Positions 44,942 to 54,770 of a stretch of DNA of 64,000 bases are shown piece after piece (position 1 is the stretch's first letter; the number at the start of each line of letters is the position of its first letter). The position numbers were made by a program, and so were the translations under genes. The notes under the pieces are model-generated. The model saw only the letters and a list, made by a program, of their open reading frames with translations, ran no database searches and was not told where the DNA came from. This stretch comes from Vagococcus fluvialis bH819 (GTDB lineage: Bacteria > Bacillota > Bacilli > Lactobacillales > Vagococcaceae). Where the stretch lies: positions 372,001-436,000 of the forward strand of contig NZ_FWFD01000015.1 of the NCBI RefSeq assembly GCF_900163795.1. Direction: 5' to 3'.

Positions 44942-47237
44942 AGGCTTATATTTTTTCCCGATTATTTTATTTGTTGTCTATTTAATATTGTTAAAGGAAA
45001 AAAAATTACCATATCTTATTTTGTTTTTTATTGTATTGCTTAGAATTATTTGTTTTAGAAATAAAGAGATACTATTATTAACAGGTATCTTAATATTATT
45101 TAGCACGCTTTTTTGGTGGGTGAAACTTAATAGCTTTCCAAATGATTATCAAGAGAATCAGGCAGTTTCTATTTCCCTTGTTCCTGATACGATAAAGGTT
45201 GATGGAGCTGTCTTAAGTTTTGAAGGTAAATTAGGGATTAAAAAAGACCCTGTTCTTATAACTTATATTTTGAAAAATGAAAAAGAAAAAAACTTTATCG
45301 AAAATAATAAAAAAACACTTATAATAACAGGTAAAGTAGAATTAGCTGAACTTTCTGGTAATCGGAATTTAAACGGATTTGATTACAGTAAGTACTTAGA
45401 AAATAAAGGTCATTTTAAGCGATATAATTTAAATGAAATAATCAGAATTAAGTCGTATGATAATAAATGGTATCAAATATTCGGAAAACTTAAAGAATGG
45501 CGTAGAGCTTGTTTTATTCATAATAAGAACCACTTTGAGGAATTAACTCAAAGTTATCTGAACTCTTTGATTTTTGGGTTTCAAAATAACGGACCAGGCA
45601 ATTATCAGAAAACATGGCGAGATTTAGGTGTGGCTCATTTATTTAGTTTATCTGGCATGCATATTTATTTTTTCTTATTCATTTTTGATTATCTTTTGTT
45701 AAGATGTGCTATGACAAAAGAAAACTTATTCAAGTGGAACCTATTGTTTACTTTTTTTGTTATGATTATGACGGGTTTGGGACCTGGAATGGTTAGAGCT
45801 GGTCTTCAGCATATAACGAAGCAACTTAATCGTAAGTATGAGTGTAAGTTAAGTAATCTAGATTGCTGGTCCATTGCGTTGTTTATCAACTCTTTATTTG
45901 ATCCTTATGTTTTATTGACAGTTGGAGGGCAACTAACATATTATATGACATTCTTAATTATAATGTTGAATCCGATTATCAAAAAAATAAAACAACCATT
46001 TCTAAAATTTCTTAGTTTTAATATTATTTTATCAACCCTATCGCTACCGCTTATTTGGTATCATTTTTATGAATGGAATTTTTTGAGTTTTTTTATGAAT
46101 CTCGTTTTAGGATCGTTTATACTGTGTTTATTAATGCCGATTTTATTAATCAGCTTTTTATTATCTTTTGTTTTTAGAGGGTATCATTTTCTATTTGTTG
46201 AGCGCTTTCTGATACTTTTTCAAAAAATCGGAAATACTTTAAATGATATCGATTTTTCACATCAAGTAGTTGGTAAGCTACCATTAACTTTATTAGTTAT
46301 TTTAATCGTTTCGCAATTACTTATTTTAAGAGAATTTGAAAAAAATCACTTTAAAATCAGTTTAAAATTTTGTTTTCTAAGTAGTGTCACTTTATTAATG
46401 CCTTTCTATAAATACATGAATCCTAGTGGAATAATCGCTTTTGTTGATATCGGGCAAGGAGATGCTATCTTTCTCCAGTTACCTCATCATAAAGGAAATT
46501 ACTTATTAGATACTGGAGGTAGGCTTGATTTTAAAGTAGAAGACTGGCAAAAAAGATCTGACAAAAGAGGTGCAGATTATACGTTGATTCCTTTTTTAAA
46601 AAGTCGTGGCGTTAAAAAAATTGATACCGTATTTATTTCTCATGCCCATGAAGATCATTTTGGTGATTTAGATCGAGTGAGTGACGCTTTTAATATCAAA
46701 TCACTTTATTTTGGGGAAGGAACAGCCAATCAAGTGAATTTCAAAAAAATGCTTAATTATCAAGGGCTTGATAGGGCTAATAAAAAAATAATAAAAACTA
46801 ATAACTCTTGGTCAAAAGAAGGAGTTAGCTTAAAGTGCTTGTTTCCTGATAAAAAAGGTGATGGTCAAAATAATGATTCACTGGTAATGATGTTAACGAT
46901 TAAAAATAAAAAATTTCTTTTAACAGGAGATTTGGAAAAAGAAGGGGAACAACAATTGATGGCTAATCCAGAGATTGATTTAAAAGCTGATGTATTAAAG
47001 GCGGGGCATCATGGCAGTAAAACATCAACACATCCCGAATTTTTAGAAAGAGTTGCTCCAGAGTTAGTTACAATCTCCTGTGGACTTAATAATCGGTATA
47101 ACCACCCATCAGAAGAAACAATCGAAAATCTAGATAATCATGGAATTCCGTATTATGAAACAGATGAACAAGGGATGATTTATTTTACTTGGAATAAATA
47201 TAAAAAAAATATTTCTAGTGTAAAGACAATAAAATAG
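44910..47237 (+). CDS. comEC: DNA uptake channel ComEC
   Basis: ComEC forms the membrane channel that takes up single-stranded DNA. It has an N-terminal DUF4131-type region with helices and an OB fold (about 1-190), the competence helices with LGVAHLFSLSGMHIYFF (about 240), and a C-terminal metallo-beta-lactamase domain with SHAHEDHFGD. The start is uncertain: TTG 44904, GTG 44907 and ATG 44910 lie together but have no good ribosome binding site, while the strong AAAGGAG (44930-44936) sits inside the gene, with no standard start at the right distance. I chose ATG 44910. Confidence 0.93.
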   Translation: MKPIYLLKENRGLYFFPIILFVVYLILLKEKKLPYLILFFIVLLRIICFRNKEILLLTGILILFSTLFWWVKLNSFPNDYQENQAVSISLVPDTIKVDGAVLSFEGKLGIKKDPVLITYILKNEKEKNFIENNKKTLIITGKVELAELSGNRNLNGFDYSKYLENKGHFKRYNLNEIIRIKSYDNKWYQIFGKLKEWRRACFIHNKNHFEELTQSYLNSLIFGFQNNGPGNYQKTWRDLGVAHLFSLSGMHIYFFLFIFDYLLLRCAMTKENLFKWNLLFTFFVMIMTGLGPGMVRAGLQHITKQLNRKYECKLSNLDCWSIALFINSLFDPYVLLTVGGQLTYYMTFLIIMLNPIIKKIKQPFLKFLSFNIILSTLSLPLIWYHFYEWNFLSFFMNLVLGSFILCLLMPILLISFLLSFVFRGYHFLFVERFLILFQKIGNTLNDIDFSHQVVGKLPLTLLVILIVSQLLILREFEKNHFKISLKFCFLSSVTLLMPFYKYMNPSGIIAFVDIGQGDAIFLQLPHHKGNYLLDTGGRLDFKVEDWQKRSDKRGADYTLIPFLKSRGVKKIDTVFISHAHEDHFGDLDRVSDAFNIKSLYFGEGTANQVNFKKMLNYQGLDRANKKIIKTNNSWSKEGVSLKCLFPDKKGDGQNNDSLVMMLTIKNKKFLLTGDLEKEGEQQLMANPEIDLKADVLKAGHHGSKTSTHPEFLERVAPELVTISCGLNNRYNHPSEETIENLDNHGIPYYETDEQGMIYFTWNKYKKNISSVKTIK

Positions 47238-47293
47238 ATAGATATAAAGATGTATTTTATGATAGGATGTAATTTAAAGTGGGTGAATGAAAA

Positions 47294-48310
47294 GTGTCAT
47301 TACAAAAGGAATTAGCAGAACTAAGAAAAAAGAATTTTAAACCGATTTATACATTATTTGGAACAGAGCGTCATTTAATTAATATGTTTAAAAATACCTT
47401 AAAGCAAGAAATTTCGGTTGATGGAGAAGATGAATTTAATTTCATTACCTTTGATATGGGGGAGGTCGAAGTCAGTCAAGTGATTCATGAAGCAGAAACA
47501 GTTCCTTTTTTTGGTGATTATAAAGTCATCTTTGTTGAAAATCCCTATTTTTTAACCGGAGAAAGAAGAAAAAATGATTTAGAACATGATGTTTCATCTC
47601 TTAATTCTTATTTAGAAAATCCTCTAGAAACAACTATTCTTGTTTTTATTGCTAGTTATGAAAAGATGGACGAACGGAAAAAAATAGTAAAACTATTGAA
47701 AAAAGAAAGTTGTCTTGTTGATGTGAAACAAATGTCCGAAAAAGAGTTAACTCCCTATTTGAAGCAATATATTGAGAACGAAGGATATCAAATTGACAAA
47801 CTAGCCTTTGAGCAACTGACTTATTTAACAGATATGGATTTAAGCCGAATGATGAATGAATTAGATAAATTATTTTTGTATCGGTTAGATACTAAAATTA
47901 TTAAGCGAACTGATGTAGAGGCGTTAATTCCAAAGTCTCTAGAGCATAATATTTTTGATTTAAGTCAATATGTATTATCTAACCAAATGATGCAATCATT
48001 ATCTTTATATCATGATCTTATTCACGATGGAGAGGAAACAATTAAAGTAATTGCTGTTTTATTAGGTCAAGTACGTTTATTATTACAGGTGAAGTTATTA
48101 CTAGATATGAATTATCAACAAAGCAATATCACGGATACACTTAAAATTCATCCTTACCGAGTAAAATTAGCGGTTAATCAAAGTAAAAATTTAACATTAG
48201 GTACTTTGGGTGAGATGTTTAACGAGTTAATCGATATAGATTATCAAATAAAGACAGGTCAAATGGATAAAGAACTTATCTTTGAAATGTTTTTATTGAA
48301 AAAAAGATAA
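47294..48310 (+). CDS. holA: DNA polymerase III subunit delta
   Basis: HolA is the delta subunit of the clamp loader, which opens the beta clamp for placing on DNA. At 338 residues it has the delta pattern: FKPIYTLFGTERHLI near the N-terminus, the AAA+-like lid region and the C-terminal collar (LLGQVRLLLQVKLLL). The start is GTG at 47294 with GGGTGA upstream. The comEC-holA-rpsT order is well conserved in Firmicutes. It ends at the terminator shared with rpsT. Confidence 0.95.
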   Translation: MSLQKELAELRKKNFKPIYTLFGTERHLINMFKNTLKQEISVDGEDEFNFITFDMGEVEVSQVIHEAETVPFFGDYKVIFVENPYFLTGERRKNDLEHDVSSLNSYLENPLETTILVFIASYEKMDERKKIVKLLKKESCLVDVKQMSEKELTPYLKQYIENEGYQIDKLAFEQLTYLTDMDLSRMMNELDKLFLYRLDTKIIKRTDVEALIPKSLEHNIFDLSQYVLSNQMMQSLSLYHDLIHDGEETIKVIAVLLGQVRLLLQVKLLLDMNYQQSNITDTLKIHPYRVKLAVNQSKNLTLGTLGEMFNELIDIDYQIKTGQMDKELIFEMFLLKKR

Positions 48311-48312
48311 AA

Positions 48313-48364
48313 TAAAAAACTTGATGACTTGAAATCGTAATGATTTCAGTCCATCAAGTTTTTA
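48313..48364. terminator. Bidirectional terminator between holA and rpsT
   Basis: AACTTGATG (48318-48326) pairs with CATCAAGTT (48352-48360), and inner GAAATC/GATTTC extends it; A and T runs lie outside. Confidence 0.92.
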
Positions 48365-48619
48365 TTATTTAGCTAATTTTTTAGCTAAGCGAGATTTTTC
48401 GCGGTTAGCTTTATTTTGATGAATAAGTCCTTTTGAAGAGACTACATCAATTTCTCTAGTAGCAGCTACTAATAATTCTTGTTGGTTATCAGCATTTGCT
48501 TCTACAGCTTTTTCAAAATTTTTCACAGCAGTACGCATTCTGCTTAATTTAGCAGAGTTAGCTTCATTTGATTTTTCACTAGTGCGAACGCGTTTGATAG
48601 CAGATTCGATGTTTGGCAT
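48365..48619 (-). CDS. rpsT: 30S ribosomal protein S20
   Basis: S20 binds 16S rRNA in the small subunit. The 84-residue protein is lysine-rich and helical, with [19 protein letters not shown] at its start and [19 protein letters not shown] at its end, both typical. The ATG at 48619 follows GGAGG, so the frame upstream of it is not coding. It is convergent to holA. Confidence 0.97.
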   Translation of the reverse strand: MPNIESAIKRVRTSEKSNEANSAKLSRMRTAVKNFEKAVEANADNQQELLVAATREIDVVSSKGLIHQNKANREKSRLAKKLAK

Positions 48620-48731
48620 TAAAAATTCACCTCCGACATAGAGTTTATATTTGATTAACAAATATAATTCAACATTCTCATTATACAGAAAGCACAATAA
48701 GTTTGCAATAAATAATGTAAAAAGATATCGA

Positions 48732-49583
48732 TTAAATTGGTAAAACAGAAACACCAATAAAATCTGGTCCGGAGTAAACACCTAAAACTGGGCTTACTTC
48801 ATCGATGTAGAAGTATCGATATTTACTAAAAGATTCTTTCATTTTTTCCATTAGTTGGTTAGCCTCTTCAAGATCAGTTCCATAAGAAATAGCTAAATCG
48901 TATTGTTCAGCATCCCCAATTGTTTTCTCAACACAGTTCATTAGTTTACTCAGTCCTTTTTTACGACCACGTGCTTTACCAACTGTATGGTAGATACCGT
49001 CTTCATTACAAGAGATGATAGGGTTTAAATGAAGTGCAGAACCAATAATAGAAGTAACTAAACCAATACGACCGCCTTTTTTCAAATATTCTAAGGTTGC
49101 CATACTGAAAAAAACTTTTCCTTTTTGGGGTAATTCAGCAGCAACTATTTTTAATTCAGAAAAAGGAAGTCCTTTATCAATTTCTATTTTCATGTAAGCA
49201 GCTTGAATTCCAGCGCCACCACCAATACTTTTTGTATCAACGATGAAACTTTCAATTTCTGGATGTTCTTCAAGAGCTAAGCGAAGTGCATTGTGAGTGC
49301 CACTTAAATTACTTGAAATCGACATACATAGAATTTTATCGTATCCTTGTTCTTTGATTTGAACAATAAGATCTTGGATATAAGAAATAGAGGGTAACGA
49401 TGTTTTAGGTAGTTCAATATCAATCCGATCATAGACTTCTTTAGAGGTAATTTCAATTTTATCCATGTAGCTTCGGTCACGGTAGTTAATATTTAAAGGG
49501 GCGACAAAAATTCCTCCTAATTCTATTAATTCGGGTGGTGTATCCATTGCTGAATCAACAAGTAAGGCAATTTTTTCTTTCAA
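48732..49583 (-). CDS. DegV-family fatty-acid-binding protein (FakB-like)
   Basis: DegV proteins bind fatty acids and, as FakB, present them to the kinase FakA for phosphorylation and incorporation into lipids. Family blocks are [13 protein letters not shown] at the N-terminus and [18 protein letters not shown] around residue 90. At 283 residues it is complete. The start is TTG at 49583 with GGAGG eight bases away. It directly abuts the stop of the DUF1836 gene (TAA then TTG), so the two genes form one unit. No fakA is present here. Confidence 0.93.
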   Translation of the reverse strand: MKEKIALLVDSAMDTPPELIELGGIFVAPLNINYRDRSYMDKIEITSKEVYDRIDIELPKTSLPSISYIQDLIVQIKEQGYDKILCMSISSNLSGTHNALRLALEEHPEIESFIVDTKSIGGGAGIQAAYMKIEIDKGLPFSELKIVAAELPQKGKVFFSMATLEYLKKGGRIGLVTSIIGSALHLNPIISCNEDGIYHTVGKARGRKKGLSKLMNCVEKTIGDAEQYDLAISYGTDLEEANQLMEKMKESFSKYRYFYIDEVSPVLGVYSGPDFIGVSVLPI

Positions 49584-50114
49584 TTAATTTTCCTCCAGGA
49601 GTTTATTTTGGGTTAGTAAGTCGTTTAAGCTGTTTTCAGTAATTAGTTTTGCGATAAAAGTAGTACAAGCCATCTGAATTGGAGTATAGCCATGTTTGAT
49701 ATGGTCAATGCTAGTACTCTCATTCTCTTTTAAAATAAAATATTTAATAGTTGCTTCGAGATGGTCACAAAAGAAATTATAAGCATCTCTTGAATCAGTT
49801 GAATCTATTTGAAATTCAATGCCACTTTTTATAGCAGGAATCTCAAAAGCTTGCTTTAAAATAGTGATGACCATAATTCGTGCTAAGTGATTACGTCCAT
49901 ATTTTTTCTTGTGTGGTTTTGGAACTAGTTTAAGCTTTACATAATTATTAATCATTGACGGTGTGATATCTTTTGAGTGGCTTAACTTTAAGTCAGAAGT
50001 ATGTATGATCACATACTGGACTAACTGATCCATATAGATGTCAATTTCTGGAAGTTCATCCCATCTAGGAAGGATTAGTTCAGCTAGATTATCTTCCCAT
50101 TCTTTATTTGGCAT
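49584..50114 (-). CDS. DUF1836-family protein (possible regulator)
   Basis: This 176-residue soluble protein matches the DUF1836 family of Firmicutes. The segment SKDITPSMINNYVKLKLVPKPHKKKYGRNH looks like a winged helix-turn-helix of the MerR type (KxY-RNH ending), so it may bind DNA. It is upstream of and contiguous with a DegV gene, an association that hints at regulation of fatty-acid uptake, but this is inference. No function is established for the family as far as I know. Confidence 0.8.
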   Translation of the reverse strand: MPNKEWEDNLAELILPRWDELPEIDIYMDQLVQYVIIHTSDLKLSHSKDITPSMINNYVKLKLVPKPHKKKYGRNHLARIMVITILKQAFEIPAIKSGIEFQIDSTDSRDAYNFFCDHLEATIKYFILKENESTSIDHIKHGYTPIQMACTTFIAKLITENSLNDLLTQNKLLEEN

Positions 50115-50187
50115 TTATCTGGTCTCCTTAAAAAGTTCATCTAGTAATCAAAACTATATCATGGGTTTTTGATAATTACAATAAAAA

Positions 50188-50222
50188 TGAAAAAAAGACT
50201 TCAATTTTTTATGAAGTCTTTA
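50188..50222 (-). terminator. Terminator of the P1B-4 ATPase gene
   Basis: AAAGACTTC (50194-50202) and GAAGTCTTT (50213-50221) form the stem; on the minus strand it is followed by a T-run. Confidence 0.9.
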
Positions 50223-50227
50223 GAAAT

Positions 50228-52159
50228 TTAATTGATTTGTTTGTTCAATTGTTTTGATGGTCTATAGGATTCTTCTGTTTTTTCAATTTTTTTCTCAATC
50301 GGTAATTTTTGAAGCATTCTAAGTCCATTTAAAATAACTAAAATAGTACTACCTTCATGTCCAATAACGCCTAAAGGTAAATTAATTACTTTAAAAAAGT
50401 TTGAAAAGATAAGAATGGCAATCACAGATAATGAAAAAATAATATTTTGTTTAACTATTTTTTTCAATTTCAATGAAAGCTGGTGGCTGACTGCTAGTTT
50501 ACTTAAATCATCTTTCATTAAAACAATATCAGCTACATCAATCGCGATATCAGTTCCTTGTCCCATCGCAATTCCGATTGAGGCATTGGCTAAAGCAGGG
50601 GCATCGTTAACACCGTCACCAATCATAGCGTTAATGCCAAATTTCTCTTTTTGTTCTTTAATAAAAATAGTTTTATCTTCTGGTAGGCAATCTGCGATAA
50701 CAGCATCAATACCAATCATTTTAGCCACTGCATTAGCGGTTTGAGAGTGATCACCAGTTAGCATAGTTGTTTGTATATTATTATCTCTGAAGTATTTAAT
50801 GGTTTCAATCGCTTCTGTTTTAGGCACATCTAGTAAACCGAAGAAGGCGATAACTTGGTTATTTTTTGAAAAATAAATAACTGTTTTTCCTTCATTTTGT
50901 AATTGCTCAGTTTTTTTGATAATTTCTTCAGAAAGAGGAAGGGAAGTGACGAAGTCAACATTACCAACTTTCCATTCATTATTATTATCAAGTCCTAACA
51001 TACCAGAACCAGTAATATCATTGACTTCAAGGGCGTATTTATTAGAGACTAAAGGGATATACTTTGTTGTAATAGCATTCGCAAGTGGGTGGGTTGACTC
51101 AGTTTCAATCGCCACCAAAGCATCAATGATATCTTGTCTATTTTCTATCATAAAAATTTCATCTGTAACAACAGGTGATCCTTTTGTAATTGTCCCTGTT
51201 TTATCAAAAGTGATGGCTTTTAAATCTGCTAAAGCCTCAAGATAAATACCCCCTTTGAAAAGAACGCCGTTTTTAGCGCCATGAGAGATAGCTGCTAAAG
51301 TAGCAGGTGTCGCAGAAGCAACGAGAGCACAAGGAGAAGCAACGACAAGTAACACCATCCCACGATAAAAACTTTCACTCCAAGACCAACCGATTAAAAA
51401 ATAAGGAATTAAAATAGCTAGTGGGACAACTAAAAGGACAACTTTTACATAAATATTTTCAAAATTACTTAAGAAGCTAGCCGTTTTAGAAGGTGTGTTT
51501 TGGGCTTCATCTACAAGTTGAATGATCTTACTAAAAAGTGTATCTTTTGATTCTTTAGTAACTGTCATCTTTAAAGAATTACCTATATTAATTGTTCCAG
51601 CATATAAATTTTCATTCATTTTTTTTTCTCTAGGAATAGACTCACCTGTGATGGCAGCTTCGTCGATTGTTGCATGAATTGTTAGCAACTCACCATCAAT
51701 TGGAATACTGGCTCCTTTCGGTACTAATAACGTATCACCAATTTTTAAATTCTCAACTGGAACTTCTGATGTTTGACCATTCTCATTTAAAAGGAAGGCA
51801 TTCTCAGGTTGGATTTCCATTAAACTTTCAATTTCTTTTTTACTTTTGTTCGTTGTAAACTCTTCTAAAGACCCACTTAGTGAGAAAATAAAAGTTAACA
51901 TAATGCCTTCAAAGTAATATTCAATTGTACATGCGCCAACAGCAGCAAGTGCCATAAGTAAATCGACGTTTAAATGTCTGTCTTTAATAGTATCAATAAT
52001 ACCGTCCTTTGTTTGGTGAAATCCACCGATAATCATGCCGATGATAAATAAATATGGATAAATAATGCCATCTGTATTTTGATTAATAAAACCGATTATT
52101 AGTAATAGTCCACAGATAATAGTTGCTATCAGACTACTTTTTTCTTTTATATATGTCAT
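50228..52159 (-). CDS. P1B-4-type metal efflux ATPase (Fe2+/Co2+/Zn2+ class)
   Basis: This heavy-metal P-type ATPase belongs to subgroup P1B-4. The TM4 motif is SPC (VVASPCALVAS), not CPC, and the next-to-last helix has HEGST, the two marks of this subgroup, which includes PfeT of Bacillus and FrvA of Listeria (iron exporters). The phosphorylation motif is DKTGT, and TGES and GDGVNDAP are intact. No N-terminal metal-binding CxxC domain is present. At 643 residues it is complete. A Fur-family box overlaps its promoter, which supports iron- or peroxide-linked control. It may export Fe2+; Co2+ or Zn2+ are alternatives. Confidence 0.9.
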   Translation of the reverse strand: MTYIKEKSSLIATIICGLLLIIGFINQNTDGIIYPYLFIIGMIIGGFHQTKDGIIDTIKDRHLNVDLLMALAAVGACTIEYYFEGIMLTFIFSLSGSLEEFTTNKSKKEIESLMEIQPENAFLLNENGQTSEVPVENLKIGDTLLVPKGASIPIDGELLTIHATIDEAAITGESIPREKKMNENLYAGTINIGNSLKMTVTKESKDTLFSKIIQLVDEAQNTPSKTASFLSNFENIYVKVVLLVVPLAILIPYFLIGWSWSESFYRGMVLLVVASPCALVASATPATLAAISHGAKNGVLFKGGIYLEALADLKAITFDKTGTITKGSPVVTDEIFMIENRQDIIDALVAIETESTHPLANAITTKYIPLVSNKYALEVNDITGSGMLGLDNNNEWKVGNVDFVTSLPLSEEIIKKTEQLQNEGKTVIYFSKNNQVIAFFGLLDVPKTEAIETIKYFRDNNIQTTMLTGDHSQTANAVAKMIGIDAVIADCLPEDKTIFIKEQKEKFGINAMIGDGVNDAPALANASIGIAMGQGTDIAIDVADIVLMKDDLSKLAVSHQLSLKLKKIVKQNIIFSLSVIAILIFSNFFKVINLPLGVIGHEGSTILVILNGLRMLQKLPIEKKIEKTEESYRPSKQLNKQIN

Positions 52160-52226
52160 GTTAATCTCCTCCTACAAAAAGAGTGTATCATAAAAGGAAT
52201 CAGATTGGAATAACTATAATCTAGAT

Positions 52227-52245
52227 AGTAATGATAGTCATTATC
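52227..52245 (-). promoter_or_regulatory. Fur/PerR/Zur-type box over the P1B-4 ATPase promoter
   Basis: The 19 bases AGTAATGATAGTCATTATC differ from the canonical Fur box at three positions (by my count 16 of 19 match). A likely -35 (TTGATA, minus strand, at 52242-52247) lies across it. A second, weaker TAATCATTAT half-palindrome follows at about 52251-52260. Which family member binds cannot be told. Confidence 0.65.
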
Positions 52246-52301
52246 AACAGTAATCATTATTGATAAAGTAGGTTTTTATTGAATTTAATTCTCAATTAGA
52301 A

Positions 52302-52341
52302 ATAAAAAAGAACTTAATTCTTCTAACGAAGAGTTAAGTTC
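52302..52341 (-). terminator. Terminator of uppP
   Basis: GAACTTAATTCTTC (52310-52323) pairs with GAAGAGTTAAGTTC (52328-52341), followed on the minus strand by a T-run. Confidence 0.9.
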
Positions 52342-52356
52342 GAACTGTATTGGTAT

Positions 52357-53190
52357 TCATTTGAACATTAGCCAATAAACAATAATTAGTGACCCTAGAA
52401 TAATTCGATACCAACCAAATACTTTGAAGTCATTCTTTTTAATGTAATTCATTAAGAATTTAATAGCAAAAATTGAAATAACAAAGGCGACAACACTACC
52501 AAGTAAAAGTAAAATTGTTTGAGTTGAATCGAAAGAATTACCTACTTTTAAGAATTTATAAATCTTATAACCACTTGCACCAAACATAACAGGAATTCCT
52601 AAGAAGAAAGTAAATTCAGCTGCTACATAACGAGAACAACCAAAGATGATAGCTCCAATGATCGTTGCGCCAGAACGAGAAGTTCCAGGAAGTAATGAAA
52701 GGACTTGGAATAAACCAATAATAAAAGCCGTTTGGTATGTTAAGCTCCCCATTGTTTTAGTTAAAGGTTCTTTTCCTTTGTTACGATTTTCAATAATGAT
52801 AAATAGTACTCCGTAAATAATTAACATTAAAGCTACAGGTAAAAATTTATGAAAATGCTCTTCTAAAAAGTCATCGAAAATCAAACCTAAGACGCCTGCG
52901 GGAATAGAAGCTAATGCTACCTTAAACCATAATGACCAGGTTGCTTTTTTTTGTCCTGCTGTTTTTGATGGTGAGAAGGGGTTTAATTTACTAAAGTAAA
53001 GAACTACAACCGCCATAATTGCTCCTAATTGGATAACGACATTAAACATTTCCATAAAGTCTTTCGATGCATCTAGTTTAATAAATTCATCTACTAAAAT
53101 TAAATGTCCTGTACTACTGATAGGTAACCATTCTGTAATCCCTTCAACGATTCCTAAAAAGATTACTTTTAAAATATTTATTAAATCCAT
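52357..53190 (-). CDS. uppP: Undecaprenyl-diphosphatase UppP (BacA)
   Basis: UppP removes a phosphate from undecaprenyl pyrophosphate outside the membrane to recycle the lipid carrier for cell-wall building; extra copies give bacitracin resistance. It has about eight helices. The motifs [14 protein letters not shown] (about 17-30) and [10 protein letters not shown] (about 168-177) hold the active-site residues. At 277 residues it is complete. It works with UppS (61036-61830), which makes the same carrier, and complements the BceAB-like transporter in bacitracin tolerance. Confidence 0.97.
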   Translation of the reverse strand: MDLINILKVIFLGIVEGITEWLPISSTGHLILVDEFIKLDASKDFMEMFNVVIQLGAIMAVVVLYFSKLNPFSPSKTAGQKKATWSLWFKVALASIPAGVLGLIFDDFLEEHFHKFLPVALMLIIYGVLFIIIENRNKGKEPLTKTMGSLTYQTAFIIGLFQVLSLLPGTSRSGATIIGAIIFGCSRYVAAEFTFFLGIPVMFGASGYKIYKFLKVGNSFDSTQTILLLLGSVVAFVISIFAIKFLMNYIKKNDFKVFGWYRIILGSLIIVYWLMFK

Positions 53191-53376
53191 TGTTTCAATC
53201 CTTTCAAGTTAAATAAATGCTACAGTCATTAGTTTAGTTGATTATAGAATATAAAACTAGTATTATTTCAAAAAAAGCTAACAATATTGTAAGTTTTCAT
53301 AATGAATAGTATTTCTATTCGCTATCATCTGTAGTAGAATAATGGTATAGACAATTTTTTGAATGGAGTGACAATT

Positions 53377-53880
53377 ATGTTTGGTATTTTTAAAAAGAAT
53401 AAAAAAGCAGAATTAGAAGCAACTTCTAAAATTTATGCTGTTGCAGCAGGCGAAGTAGTAAGTATTGATAAAGTGAATGACCCAGTATTTTCACAGAAAA
53501 TGATGGGCGATGGGTTTGCTGTAATTCCAACGAATGGTGATGTTTACTCTCCTGTTGCAGGTGAAATTATGAGTATTTTTCCAACAAAACACGCTTTAGG
53601 AATTAAGATGGCAAATGGACTAGAAATTTTACTTCACATGGGAATTGATACTGTTGAACTTGGTGGCGAACCTTTTGATATTAAAGTTAAAGAAGGGGAT
53701 AAAGTGACTTCGGAGAAACTAATTGCAAAGATTGATTTAGAGTTTTTAGCATCAGCTGGAAAACCGAATGATATAGTTGTCGCGATCACTAATACAGCGG
53801 ATAAATTAGAAAATATTGAATTAACTAAACTAGGTACAGTTACTGCTGGTGAGGTTATTGGGGAAGTAAGTGTTAAATAA
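53377..53880 (+). CDS. Free-standing glucose-type PTS EIIA component
   Basis: This 167-residue protein is an EIIA of the glucose family. It accepts phosphate from HPr at H87 (EILLHMGIDTVE) and has a supporting H72 (PTKHALGIK), both in the usual places. It has no membrane EIIBC part, so it must serve another transporter's B domain or act in regulation, as Crr does. The start at 53377 follows GGAGTG; an upstream start is not needed. It is a single gene with a terminator after it. Confidence 0.94.
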   Translation: MFGIFKKNKKAELEATSKIYAVAAGEVVSIDKVNDPVFSQKMMGDGFAVIPTNGDVYSPVAGEIMSIFPTKHALGIKMANGLEILLHMGIDTVELGGEPFDIKVKEGDKVTSEKLIAKIDLEFLASAGKPNDIVVAITNTADKLENIELTKLGTVTAGEVIGEVSVK

Positions 53881-53881
53881 A

Positions 53882-53918
53882 GAATGAGGCTGACAAAAAC
53901 CGTCAGCCTCATTTTTTT
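53882..53918. terminator. Terminator after EIIA gene (perfect 11-bp stem)
   Basis: ATGAGGCTGAC (53884-53894) and GTCAGCCTCAT (53902-53912) are perfect complements with T-run after; the GGCTGAC core resembles the antiporter terminator at 14962-15000. Confidence 0.93.
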
Positions 53919-54001
53919 ATATGAATAATTTTAAAAAGTCAGTGGTAAAAATTTATTCAGAGTAAAATGAGTTTTGATGCGCCTTGTTCCATTATTATTA
54001 T

Positions 54002-54631
54002 CTACTGAAAAAAAGGATTAGTTAATTTTTCTTTGCCAATCGTTGTAGGTTCTCTATGCCCAGGATAAGCAACCATCTCATCATTAAGAGTAAATAATTC
54101 AGTTTGGATACTATGTAGTAACGTTTGGCTATCACCAAATGGTAAATCAGTTCGTCCGATACTACCACTGAATAAAGCATCTCCAGTTATAACGAAAGTA
54201 TCAAAAATAAAACTCAAACTCCCAGGAGAATGCCCAGGTGTGGGCACTACTTTAAACGTCATATCTCCTAAAGTATAGTCATGATAGTTTTCAAATTCGA
54301 ACTCAGCTGGTTGGCAAACGATATCAGACATATCACTGTGGTGCATTAAACCAGAGAAATTTAAAGTAGGGTCTGACAGCCAACTTTGCTCGATTGGGCT
54401 AATATAAACGGGGATATGATAAGTTTGCCTAATTTCTTCTAGAGCGCCAATGTGATCATAGTGAGCATGAGTTATTAAGATAGCAGTTGGCGTGGCTTCT
54501 AATGATGCTATTTCTTTTTTTATATTTAAAGCGTCATTCCCAGGATCGACGATTAAAATATTATTTTCATTGTAGACCAAATAACAATTTTCTTCGATAG
54601 TACCTGTAATAATTTGTTTTACTTGAATCAT
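54002..54631 (-). CDS. Metallo-beta-lactamase-fold hydrolase (glyoxalase II-like)
   Basis: This 209-residue soluble enzyme has the zinc motif THAHYDHIGALEE (HxHxDH, about 54-66) and later histidines in GHSPGSLSF and PGHREPTT, typical of the YcbL/GloB-like group. Such enzymes hydrolyse thioesters such as hydroxyacylglutathione; in low-GC Gram-positives the real substrate is often unknown. The ATG at 54631 follows AGGAGG. It is monocistronic. Confidence 0.9.
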   Translation of the reverse strand: MIQVKQIITGTIEENCYLVYNENNILIVDPGNDALNIKKEIASLEATPTAILITHAHYDHIGALEEIRQTYHIPVYISPIEQSWLSDPTLNFSGLMHHSDMSDIVCQPAEFEFENYHDYTLGDMTFKVVPTPGHSPGSLSFIFDTFVITGDALFSGSIGRTDLPFGDSQTLLHSIQTELFTLNDEMVAYPGHREPTTIGKEKLTNPFFQ

Positions 54632-54770
54632 AAAAAAACCTCCTTATTGATGTATAATATATTATAACTGATAACAACTAACAATTTCAAAGAATCACAT
54701 TATTATATAATTTTTAATCTATAAAAAAGGAAGAATATTAATACTAAATTATCCCTATAGGAGTTTTTTT

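Noticed and set aside
42652-47237. A dedicated competence-signalling system (SepM next to comE genes)
   Set aside because: The order rsmD-coaD-PDZ protease-comEA is a common housekeeping arrangement; no competence peptide, receptor or kinase gene is present.
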